Below are positions 52,034 to 59,412 of a stretch of 59,412 nucleotides of DNA, piece by piece. Source of the stretch: RGIG3528 sp045629005 (GTDB lineage Bacteria; Bacillota; Clostridia; Lachnospirales; Lachnospiraceae); NCBI GenBank assembly GCA_045629005.1, contig JAZQQJ010000026.1:1-59412 (forward strand), given 5' to 3'. The notes under the pieces are model-generated. The model saw nothing but the letters and a program-made list of their open reading frames with translations, did no database searches and was not told the DNA's origin. The translations under genes and the position numbers were made by a program. The stretch's first letter is position 1; every line of letters begins with the position of its first letter.

Positions 52034-53221
52034 ATGGCACAAGATGATATCTTGAATACGATACCCGTCGGCAAGCTTGGCATTATAGCGCTCGAAAGCT
52101 GTAAAAGCATAGCTGAAAAGGTCGACGATTACATCGTAGAATGGCGTTACAACCGAAGTCACGAGGAAATCGATACAATAAACTTTATCGATTACAAAAA
52201 AGACTCCTACCTCATTAACACACAGTGCCCGAGGTTTGGCACAGGTGAAGCGAAGGGCCTCATTAAAGAGAGTGTCCGCGGCGGAGACTTATACTTCCTT
52301 GTTGATGTCACCAATTACTCACTTACCTACTCGGTTTGCGGATATGAAAACCACATGTCCCCCGATGACCATTTCCAGGATCTTAAACGACTTATTGCCG
52401 CAGCCGGCGGTAAGGCTCGTCGTATTACAGTCATTATGCCCTTCCTTTATGAAGGACGTCAGCATAAGAGAAGCGCCAGAGAGTCTCTCGACTGTGCATT
52501 AGCACTTCAGGAGCTCACAAAGATGGGCGTTGACTCTATCATTACTTTCGATGCACACGATCCTCGTGTACAGAACGCAATTCCGCTTAAGTCATTTGAA
52601 ACAGTTCAGCCCACATATCAGTTTATTAAGGCCCTTTTAAAGAAGATTCCCGACATCTATCTTGACACAGAACACACAATGGTTATTTCACCTGATGAAG
52701 GTGCTATGAGCCGTGCGGTTTATTTCGGAAGTGTCATTGGTGCAGATGTAGGTATGTTCTATAAGCGCCGTGACTACACTAAGATTGTCGGCGGCAGAAA
52801 CCCTATCGTTGCTCACGAATTCCTTGGCTCAAGCGTTGATGGTAAGGATGTCATCATCATCGATGATATGATTTCCTCCGGCGAAAGCATTCTTGATTGT
52901 GCAAGAGAACTTAAGGACAGAAAGGCAAAGAGAATTTTCATTTGCTCTACATTCGGTCTTTTCACAGAAGGGTTTGCAAAGTTTGATGAAGCCTATAAGA
53001 ATGGCATCTTCGATCTCCTCATTACAACAAACCTTGTATACCAGCCGGAAGAGCTCCTTCTTCGTCCTTACTATGCTACAGCAGATATGGCAAAGTACAT
53101 TGCTCTTCTCATCGACTCTCTGAACCACGATCAGTCCATCAGCGAATTCCTGAATCCGACCGAGCGTATCCAGAAGCTTACCAAGAAGTACAAGAAAAAG
53201 CTGGAGCAACAGCAGCAGTAA
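52034..53221 (+). CDS. Ribose-phosphate pyrophosphokinase-like protein
   Basis: Likely makes PRPP from ribose-5-phosphate and ATP. The 395 residues are about 80 more than usual Prs. The PRPP-binding motif DVIIIDDMISSGES is clear, and the catalytic flexible-loop region is present as YEGRQHKRSARES, where usual Prs has a QDRK-type loop. ATG 52034 follows GGAGG by 6 nt. The C-terminus ends in Lys/Gln repeats. It may be a diverged paralogue; activity should not be taken for granted. Confidence 0.85.
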   Translation: MAQDDILNTIPVGKLGIIALESCKSIAEKVDDYIVEWRYNRSHEEIDTINFIDYKKDSYLINTQCPRFGTGEAKGLIKESVRGGDLYFLVDVTNYSLTYSVCGYENHMSPDDHFQDLKRLIAAAGGKARRITVIMPFLYEGRQHKRSARESLDCALALQELTKMGVDSIITFDAHDPRVQNAIPLKSFETVQPTYQFIKALLKKIPDIYLDTEHTMVISPDEGAMSRAVYFGSVIGADVGMFYKRRDYTKIVGGRNPIVAHEFLGSSVDGKDVIIIDDMISSGESILDCARELKDRKAKRIFICSTFGLFTEGFAKFDEAYKNGIFDLLITTNLVYQPEELLLRPYYATADMAKYIALLIDSLNHDQSISEFLNPTERIQKLTKKYKKKLEQQQQ

Positions 53222-53293
53222 GTACAACGGCAACAATAAATATAATAGCAATAGTAAATACAGTAAAATATCCTTGGCAGGGTAAAATAAAAG

Positions 53294-53323
53294 GTGCATG
53301 GCCTACACGGTCATGCACTTTTT
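53294..53323 (+). terminator. Intrinsic terminator after the PRPP-synthetase-like gene
   Basis: GTGCATGGCC (53294-53303) pairs with GGTCATGCAC (53309-53318), one G-U pair, followed by five T. Confidence 0.9.
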
Positions 53324-53362
53324 GATTCTTTTCATAAAATATGTAAAAAAGTGATTATCATA

Positions 53363-54649
53363 TTATGATTTGTTGTCTTTTTTCTTATTGCTCTTCTTTG
53401 CTATTACTACGATAACGATGATAACGACAATTATGATAGCAATCCATATGAAAAGGCAGATACCAAGAGGCTGAACAGGGCAGATACCGCAAACCTTGCA
53501 TTTTGTTTCTTCGGCACCGGAATTTTCAAGAGTCCCTTTTTGTGTCGGAGCAGGTTTGTCTGTTGCAAGGGGATTTGTATCAGCGGCCTTGTTGGATACG
53601 ATGTTTGACCATTCGCCTGTCTTGGAGTCGTCTGCGTTACAGTAGAAACGTGCCCTAAACTCAACGGTATCTTTTTCCTTTGCATCATCCGTCCAGAAGT
53701 TTCTGATGCCACCGTAAACGTCTGCAGCGTTACCAATTACGGTATCTATCCACTCGCCACCATTTACACGGTACTGGCTTTCAATTATAACAGGCTCAAA
53801 AGCATCTTCAATAATCCAGTAATACTTAACTGCATCATATACAGCATTCGGGATGTCCCATGTGATGTTCCACAAAAGATCGTTTTCTCCGGCATTTCCC
53901 AGAACCATATTGCTGAGAACAGGTGCAGCAAGCTTTTCGGGCTTAACAGGCTCCTGCTGGGTGCCTTTCTTGCCTACGCTTGTTTCCGGACACCAGTCTG
54001 AAAACATAATCTGAGCAACTGCGTCTCCGTTAGCATCATATGTATCATACTTTACGATGTAACGGCTTCTGAAATATAACGTATGATTCTCAAGGTCAAG
54101 TACTCTGAATTTTTCTCCGTCGGCACCTTTTGCCCAAATGACAACATCCTTAAAAAATCCCCAGTTGTTTCCATCGTCATCCATATAGCAAAGGTCGATG
54201 TTGTACCCGGAAGTGAGAATTCTGCTATTCTGCTGGCCGGGGGTGGTAGGATAAAGACACATGTAATCCGGAAGAACGTCGTAATCATATTCTTCATGGT
54301 CCCATTCGGGAGTGTAGTGCCAGTCACCGTCATCAAGCTTGCAATCATGCTGAACTTTTATGTCATAGAGGTAAAAACCGTACTTCTCGATGAAAGCTTC
54401 TTCACCAAGGAGCTCCCACTCGTTGATAAGCTTTAACATGTCATCTGTCTGAGTGGTGTACTCACGTGCATACTGGTGATAGTTGCCCTCAAATTCATAT
54501 ATTTTCATATAATTTTCTTCGGGTGGAAGAAGTTTTCCGTCTGTCAAAAATTCGTCTGGAAGCTTTTGACCTTCATCGGCATGGACAGATGTCGGAACAA
54601 CAATAATCAGCATAAGTAAAGTAAGTAAGAATAAGGAAATTTTTTTCAT
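53363..54649 (-). CDS. Secreted, membrane-anchored protein of unknown function
   Basis: Unrecognised; 428 residues. A signal peptide (MKKISLFLLTLLMLIIVVPTSVHA) and a C-terminal membrane segment (FIWIAIIIVVIIVIVVIA, about 399-416) with a basic tail place most of the protein outside the cell. The region of about 235-355 has the spacing of an FN3-like domain. A Cys cluster CKVCGICPVQPLGIC precedes the anchor. It lies 14 nt downstream of the zinc-ribbon gene on the same strand and is probably its operon partner. Confidence 0.78.
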   Translation of the reverse strand: MKKISLFLLTLLMLIIVVPTSVHADEGQKLPDEFLTDGKLLPPEENYMKIYEFEGNYHQYAREYTTQTDDMLKLINEWELLGEEAFIEKYGFYLYDIKVQHDCKLDDGDWHYTPEWDHEEYDYDVLPDYMCLYPTTPGQQNSRILTSGYNIDLCYMDDDGNNWGFFKDVVIWAKGADGEKFRVLDLENHTLYFRSRYIVKYDTYDANGDAVAQIMFSDWCPETSVGKKGTQQEPVKPEKLAAPVLSNMVLGNAGENDLLWNITWDIPNAVYDAVKYYWIIEDAFEPVIIESQYRVNGGEWIDTVIGNAADVYGGIRNFWTDDAKEKDTVEFRARFYCNADDSKTGEWSNIVSNKAADTNPLATDKPAPTQKGTLENSGAEETKCKVCGICPVQPLGICLFIWIAIIIVVIIVIVVIAKKSNKKKDNKS

Positions 54650-54663
54650 TTAATTCACTCCAT

Positions 54664-55587
54664 TTATAATTTGAAAATGTCCTTGAGGCCAAAACTCTTC
54701 TTGGCTTCGGGCTTCACATAATCATAACCGCCGGTGGGCTCTGCGATGTTAAAGTATATTGAAGGCGAATCGCCTCTGCCGTCAAAGCAGTGTTCTGTGT
54801 CAACATGGTAGCAGCGACCATCGACTTTCTTATAAAGATGCATAATGTCGGGATACTGACCTGCCTTGCGGAAGCCGTTCTGTTGCAACAACTCGCGATA
54901 TTTGTCAACTGCGCTTTGTGCAGCGTAATCATCCTCACATCTGACGTCGAATCTATAGTAATCGTCAATCTTTTCAATTTCCATGTATGTGCCGCCACCG
55001 TTCCATGTGGGGTACTGAGGCATAACTTCCTGCCAGCGTGCAAGTACTGCGGCGTTATTCTCTGCAGCAGCGTTTTCTTCTGCAACAGCTGACGGTAACT
55101 TTGCTCCGCATCCTGCGCAGAACTTTGTGCCTATTGTATTCTGTCTGCCACACTGTGTGCAAACCGAGCCTTGTGCAAGTGTTTCTTCAGGAAGCTTTGC
55201 ACCGCAGTTCGGACAGAACGTATTTTCTGCAGAAGCGGGAGTCTGACATTTCGGACAAAGCTTCATATTCTTTGCCGCATTTGTAGCATATCTTTCCATT
55301 GACTGCTGTAATGATGCAAAGGCACCGCCGAGGTCTCCCGATGTGCCGGAAGTCTGCTGTGCGGAACCTGAAGCCTGCTGAAGTGCTTCATTAGTCTGCT
55401 GTGCGGCATTGATTGTTGACTGAGCGGTCTGCTCGATGCTGTCGGCAACTTTGTTGGCATATTCGTTTGCCTTAGGCTCGACTACTTTTTTAACAGCATT
55501 TCCAAGCGCCTCGCTGACACCTTTCTCAATGGCACCGCTTACGCCTCTGCGCAATCCGTTTTTAATTGCGGAATCCAATAATCCCAT
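54664..55587 (-). CDS. Double zinc-ribbon protein of unknown function
   Basis: 307 residues, no signal peptide. The first 100 are helical and rich in Gln, Ala and Ser. Two zinc ribbons follow: CPKCQTPASAENTFCPNCG (110-128) and CTQCGRQNTIGTKFCAGCG (about 143-161). The C-terminal 125 residues form an unrecognised alpha/beta domain with many aromatic residues. GGAGGAG precedes the ATG. It may recruit partners at the membrane for the anchored protein encoded next; this is a guess from gene order. Confidence 0.78.
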   Translation of the reverse strand: MGLLDSAIKNGLRRGVSGAIEKGVSEALGNAVKKVVEPKANEYANKVADSIEQTAQSTINAAQQTNEALQQASGSAQQTSGTSGDLGGAFASLQQSMERYATNAAKNMKLCPKCQTPASAENTFCPNCGAKLPEETLAQGSVCTQCGRQNTIGTKFCAGCGAKLPSAVAEENAAAENNAAVLARWQEVMPQYPTWNGGGTYMEIEKIDDYYRFDVRCEDDYAAQSAVDKYRELLQQNGFRKAGQYPDIMHLYKKVDGRCYHVDTEHCFDGRGDSPSIYFNIAEPTGGYDYVKPEAKKSFGLKDIFKL

Positions 55588-55746
55588 AAGTTTTCTCCTC
55601 CATAAATGTTGAACAAACCCTATTACCTACAAACTTCATATATCACTTTTTAATCTTAATTAAAAGAGTTCAAACAACATTTTTTACAGAAATCATATTG
55701 AAGGATTTGTTCAGCGAAAAAAACCGAAAATTTTATCGAAAGTTCC

Positions 55747-55775
55747 TTGACACGTACTCTTTTTTAATGTATTAT
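55747..55775 (+). promoter_or_regulatory. Promoter of the malQ-glgP genes
   Basis: TTGACA (55747-55752) and TATTAT (55770-55775), spacer 17 bp, 43 bp before the malQ start. Confidence 0.85.
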
Positions 55776-55817
55776 TATCGCAGTTACGAAAATTTACGAA
55801 ATTTCGAAGGAGAAGAA

Positions 55818-57323
55818 ATGGCTATTATGGGTGAAAAAACATTGGAGCGTGGCGCGGGTTTTCTTATGCCGATCAGTGCATTGCCTTCACCGTACGGAAT
55901 AGGTACGTTGGGACAGGCAGCACGCGATTTCGCTGATTTTGCTGCGCGATGCAAAGTAAAATACTGGCAGGTTCTTCCGATTGGTCCGACGAGCTATGGG
56001 GACAGCCCGTACCAGTCGTTTTCTGCATTTGCCGGAAATCCTTACTTTATAGACTTAGATACACTTATAGGAGAAGGTATCTTAAATAAATCCGACGTTG
56101 AAGGTGTAAACTTTGGTTGCGATCCGACAGACGTTGATTATGCGGCAATTTATGAAACACGTTTTAACGTGCTTCGTAAGGCCTACACAAACAGTAATCA
56201 TAAGGGCTCACCGGCATATGTTGCCTTTGAAAACGACAATTCCTTCTGGCTTGATGATTATGCCTTTTATATGGCTGTTAAGCTCAGCTTCGGCGGAAAG
56301 TCATGGCAGGAATGGGACGATGATATAAGGCTTAGAAAACCCGAAGCTGTTGAAGCTTATCGTTTAAGACTTTCAGATGATATTGATTTTTGGAAGTTCC
56401 TTCAGTTTAAGTTTGATGAACAATGGGTTTCACTTAAGAAATATGTGAATTCGCTTGATATGGAGATCATCGGAGACATCCCGCTTTATGTTGCTCTGGA
56501 CAGCGCAGATGTCTGGGTTCATCCGGGTCTCTTTGAACTGGACGAGGACCTCCGCGAGATTAACATCGCGGGAGTTCCGCCCGATATGTTCTCTGAAACA
56601 GGCCAGCGCTGGGGAAATCCTATTTATCGTTGGGACAAGATGGAGCAGGACGGTTTCGGATGGTGGGGCGCACGTATGAAATCATGCGGTTACCACTATG
56701 ATGTTGTTCGTATCGACCACTTCATTGGCATTGTAAACTACTGGTCTATTCCCGCAACATGCCCGACGGCGGTTGACGGTGCCTGGATAAAAGGACCCGG
56801 AAAGAAGCTTACGGACATGATTAATCGAGTTATTCCCGACACAAAGCTAATTGCCGAAGACCTTGGCGTGCTTACCGAGCCTGTAAAAGAGCTTATTCGT
56901 GAAAATGATTATCCGGGCATGAAGATTCTTGAATTCGCCTTCAGCGGTGATTCTGACAATCCTTATCTTCCGCATAATTACACAACGGATAACATCATTG
57001 TTTACATCGGCACTCACGATAATGAAACCCTTGTGGGTTCTTTACAAAACTGTAATCAGGACGACAGAAGCCGTCTTGTGAAATATTACGGAGCAACGGA
57101 TGAGGCTTCACTTCCAAGTGCCATTATCCGTGCATGCTATGCATCTATTGGCCGTGTAGCTGTTTTACAGGTTCAGGATATTCTTGGACTCGATAACAAA
57201 GCACGTACCAACTTCCCGTCCACTATCGGAGGAAACTGGCGCTGGAGAGCTACCGAAGAGCAGCTTCGCTCAATAGATACAAACTACTATAAAGAACTTG
57301 CTGTTCTGTACGGCAGAGCATAA
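55818..57323 (+). CDS. malQ: 4-alpha-glucanotransferase (amylomaltase)
   Basis: GH77 enzyme that reshuffles maltodextrins in the cytoplasm, 501 residues. Motifs: GFLMPISALPSPYGIGTLG at the start, the nucleophile Asp in VVRIDHF, the acid/base Glu in IAEDLGV, and GTHDNET. GAAGGAG precedes ATG 55818; the upstream in-frame start at 55698 lies before the promoter. The phosphorylase gene begins 23 nt later, so the pair degrades glycogen or maltodextrin together. Confidence 0.95.
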   Translation: MAIMGEKTLERGAGFLMPISALPSPYGIGTLGQAARDFADFAARCKVKYWQVLPIGPTSYGDSPYQSFSAFAGNPYFIDLDTLIGEGILNKSDVEGVNFGCDPTDVDYAAIYETRFNVLRKAYTNSNHKGSPAYVAFENDNSFWLDDYAFYMAVKLSFGGKSWQEWDDDIRLRKPEAVEAYRLRLSDDIDFWKFLQFKFDEQWVSLKKYVNSLDMEIIGDIPLYVALDSADVWVHPGLFELDEDLREINIAGVPPDMFSETGQRWGNPIYRWDKMEQDGFGWWGARMKSCGYHYDVVRIDHFIGIVNYWSIPATCPTAVDGAWIKGPGKKLTDMINRVIPDTKLIAEDLGVLTEPVKELIRENDYPGMKILEFAFSGDSDNPYLPHNYTTDNIIVYIGTHDNETLVGSLQNCNQDDRSRLVKYYGATDEASLPSAIIRACYASIGRVAVLQVQDILGLDNKARTNFPSTIGGNWRWRATEEQLRSIDTNYYKELAVLYGRA

Positions 57324-57346
57324 AAAGATTAATCGGGAGACATTGA

Positions 57347-59412
57347 ATGAAGAATTTTAAAGCAAACGTATGTGACTATTTGAAGCTTAACTACGGAAAG
57401 AATGTTGCTGACGCATCAATAAGCGAGCTTTATGCAGCAGTTGCTGCAGCAGGCATTGCTGAAGTCGGACATGATTTCACCGAAAAGGCAAAAAATGCAG
57501 AAGGAAAGAAAGTTGCTTATCTTTCCGCGGAATACCTTATCGGCCGCATGACCTACAATAACCTTCTTAACCTCGGACTTCTTGAGAAGTATACCGAGCT
57601 TATGGATGAGTATAAGAGAAACACACGTGAGCTTGAAGACATTGAGGATCCGGCAACCGGTAACGGTGGACTTGGAAGACTTGCAGCATGTTTCCTCGAT
57701 TCCGGAGCAACAAACGGAATCAATCTTAACGGTTACGGAATCCGTTATCGTTACGGCCTTTTCAAACAGACTATTAAAGACGGCTTCCAGATGGAAGAGC
57801 CCGATGATTGGACAAAGTACGGCGATCCATGGTCCATACGTCATGATGAAGACAAGGTGCTTGTTCATTTCAAGGATCAGGACGTTTACGCAGTCCCTTA
57901 TGATATGCCGTCTATCGGATACGGTGGAAAGAAGGTCAATTTCTTAAGACTTTGGCAGGCAGAACCTGCTAAGGATTTTGATTTTGATATGTTCAATAAT
58001 CAGGACTATGCAAAAGAGGCCAAGGAGAGAAACAACGCTTTTGCGATTTCCGCAGTACTTTATCCGAATGATTCGCTTAAAGCAGGAAAACAGCTGAGAC
58101 TTAAGCAGCAGTATTTCTTCTCAAGTGCATCAATCCAGGATATGGTCCGCACCTACAAGGCCACATTCGGCAGTGATTTCAGACATTTCCCGGATGAGTA
58201 TGCAATTCAGCTTAATGATACACATCCTACCGTTGCAATACCGGAGTTCATCCGTATTCTCATGGAGGAGGAAGGTCTCACATTCGCCAAATCCTTAAAG
58301 ATTGCACGTGAAACCTTTGCATATACAAACCATACAATTATGGCTGAAGCACTTGAAAAGTGGGATGTTAATCTTTTTAAGTCTGTTATTCCCCATGTGT
58401 ATAAGTATGTTCAGATGCTTCAGAAGGCTCTTCAGAAAGAGCTTGCAACCGTTGATCATACAGGCTTTTCAGCAGAGCAATATAATATCATTGACGGAAA
58501 CCTCATTCACATGGCGCGTATGGCTGTTTTTGCAACACATTCCACAAACGGTGTTGCGGCAATTCATACAGAAATTCTTAAAAATGACGCTCTTAAGGAA
58601 TGGTACAAGATTTATCCCGAGCGTTTCAATAACAAGACAAACGGCATTACACAGCGCCGCTGGCTTGCACTTTCGAATATGGAGCTTTCAGGCTTCATTA
58701 CGGAAAATATCGGACAGGGCTGGATTACAGACCTTGACCGCCTGAAGAAGCTTGCACCGCTTGCAGACAATAAAAAGATTGTTAAGCAGTTCAACGAAAT
58801 CAAGCGTATCAAGAAGACACAGCTTGCTGAGTACATCGCTGAAAAAGAGGGCGTTAAAATCGATCCTTCTTTCATCTACGATATTCAGATTAAGAGACTT
58901 CACGAGTACAAGAGACAGCTCCTTAACGCATTCTCCATTCTTGATATTTATTTCGGACTCAAGGACGGCAGAATAAAAGAGTTTAATCCTATGTGCTTCA
59001 TATTCGGCGCAAAAGCAGCACCGGGATACTTCAGGGCAAAGAGCATCATAAAGTTCATTAATGAAATTGCAGAACTTATTAATAATGACCCTGATGTTAA
59101 CGACAAGATGAAGGTTGTTTTCGTACAGAATTACAACGTTTCTTATGCAGAAAAACTTGTTACGGCAGCAGACATTTCCGAGCAGATTTCAACCGCGGGA
59201 ACAGAGGCCTCCGGTACAGGAAATATGAAGCTTATGCTGAACGGTGCTGTTACACTTGGAACCTATGACGGAGCAAATGTTGAAATTGCCCAGGAAGCCG
59301 GCGAAGAGAACGAATATATCTTCGGCAACAGAGTTGAGGATATTGAAAAGCTTAAGAAGAAATACGATTCCAAGAAGCTCTACAACAGCAATAAACGTCT
59401 TAAAAAGGTTGT
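57347..59412 (+). CDS. glgP: Glycogen/starch phosphorylase (3' end outside window)
   Basis: Releases glucose-1-phosphate from alpha-1,4-glucans. Read from ATG 57347, about 688 codons stay open to the window end, so roughly the last 60-130 residues are missing. Motifs: LSAEYLIGRM near the N-terminus, GNGGLGRLAACFLDS, QLNDTHPT, THSTNGVA, NKTNGITQRRWL, IQIKRLHEYKRQLLN and the PLP region EASGTGNMKLMLNG with the PLP lysine. The N-terminal regulatory extension of animal enzymes is absent, as is usual in bacteria. Confidence 0.95.
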   Translation, partial: MKNFKANVCDYLKLNYGKNVADASISELYAAVAAAGIAEVGHDFTEKAKNAEGKKVAYLSAEYLIGRMTYNNLLNLGLLEKYTELMDEYKRNTRELEDIEDPATGNGGLGRLAACFLDSGATNGINLNGYGIRYRYGLFKQTIKDGFQMEEPDDWTKYGDPWSIRHDEDKVLVHFKDQDVYAVPYDMPSIGYGGKKVNFLRLWQAEPAKDFDFDMFNNQDYAKEAKERNNAFAISAVLYPNDSLKAGKQLRLKQQYFFSSASIQDMVRTYKATFGSDFRHFPDEYAIQLNDTHPTVAIPEFIRILMEEEGLTFAKSLKIARETFAYTNHTIMAEALEKWDVNLFKSVIPHVYKYVQMLQKALQKELATVDHTGFSAEQYNIIDGNLIHMARMAVFATHSTNGVAAIHTEILKNDALKEWYKIYPERFNNKTNGITQRRWLALSNMELSGFITENIGQGWITDLDRLKKLAPLADNKKIVKQFNEIKRIKKTQLAEYIAEKEGVKIDPSFIYDIQIKRLHEYKRQLLNAFSILDIYFGLKDGRIKEFNPMCFIFGAKAAPGYFRAKSIIKFINEIAELINNDPDVNDKMKVVFVQNYNVSYAEKLVTAADISEQISTAGTEASGTGNMKLMLNGAVTLGTYDGANVEIAQEAGEENEYIFGNRVEDIEKLKKKYDSKKLYNSNKRLKKV

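Overview
The window looks like chromosomal DNA from a motile, Gram-positive, anaerobic gut- or rumen-type Clostridium relative, most likely a member of the Lachnospiraceae. This is an inference from moderate GC, strong GGAGG ribosome sites, lipoprotein substrate-binding proteins, LplB/YtcP-type sugar permeases, a flagellin behind a sigma-28-like promoter, and TPP, SAM and probable preQ1 riboswitches. No insertion sequence, prophage, CRISPR array or tRNA gene was seen.

Layout. 1-603 holds a PAP2 phosphatase cut by the window edge. 993-10366 is a ten-gene sugar ABC transporter operon with two MsmK-type ATPases, two permeases, one very large substrate-binding lipoprotein and five small membrane proteins of unknown function. 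10416-13994 holds an AEC permease, then an AraC regulator coupled to a cytosolic GH28 pectinase. 14332-16373 is a NatAB-like exporter. 16374-17220 has no gene: it carries a 206-bp imperfect palindrome, a perfect hairpin and nine tandem 51-bp hairpin units. The SRP RNA gene follows on the minus strand. 17596-22525 is a second sugar ABC operon (LplB, YtcP, lipoprotein) followed by its probable LacI regulator. The two transporters and the GH28 suggest import of plant cell-wall oligosaccharides, perhaps pectin-derived, with breakdown in the cytoplasm; the substrate is not proven.

22612-33222 is mostly housekeeping: thiT with a TPP riboswitch, cysK, tatD, rsmA, a GNAT protein, tadA, two large unfamiliar genes (a cNMP-binding-like protein and a TPR/P-loop protein), a small Ig-like protein and murA. 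33334-45905 mixes signalling and motility: two HD-GYP proteins, one PAS-GGDEF-GAF-GGDEF-EAL protein, a two-component system with a coupled aminotransferase, metK under an S-box, queT, and flagellin. This suggests cyclic-di-GMP control near the flagellin gene.

45991-53221 carries cell-wall and replication genes: a class A PBP, murC, a cluster of DnaA-box-like 9-mers, a DnaD-type primosome protein, a DnaC-type helicase loader and a PRPP-synthetase-like protein. 53363-55587 is a pair of unfamiliar genes (zinc-ribbon protein and membrane-anchored secreted protein). 55818-59412 holds malQ and glgP for glycogen or maltodextrin use; glgP runs off the window end.
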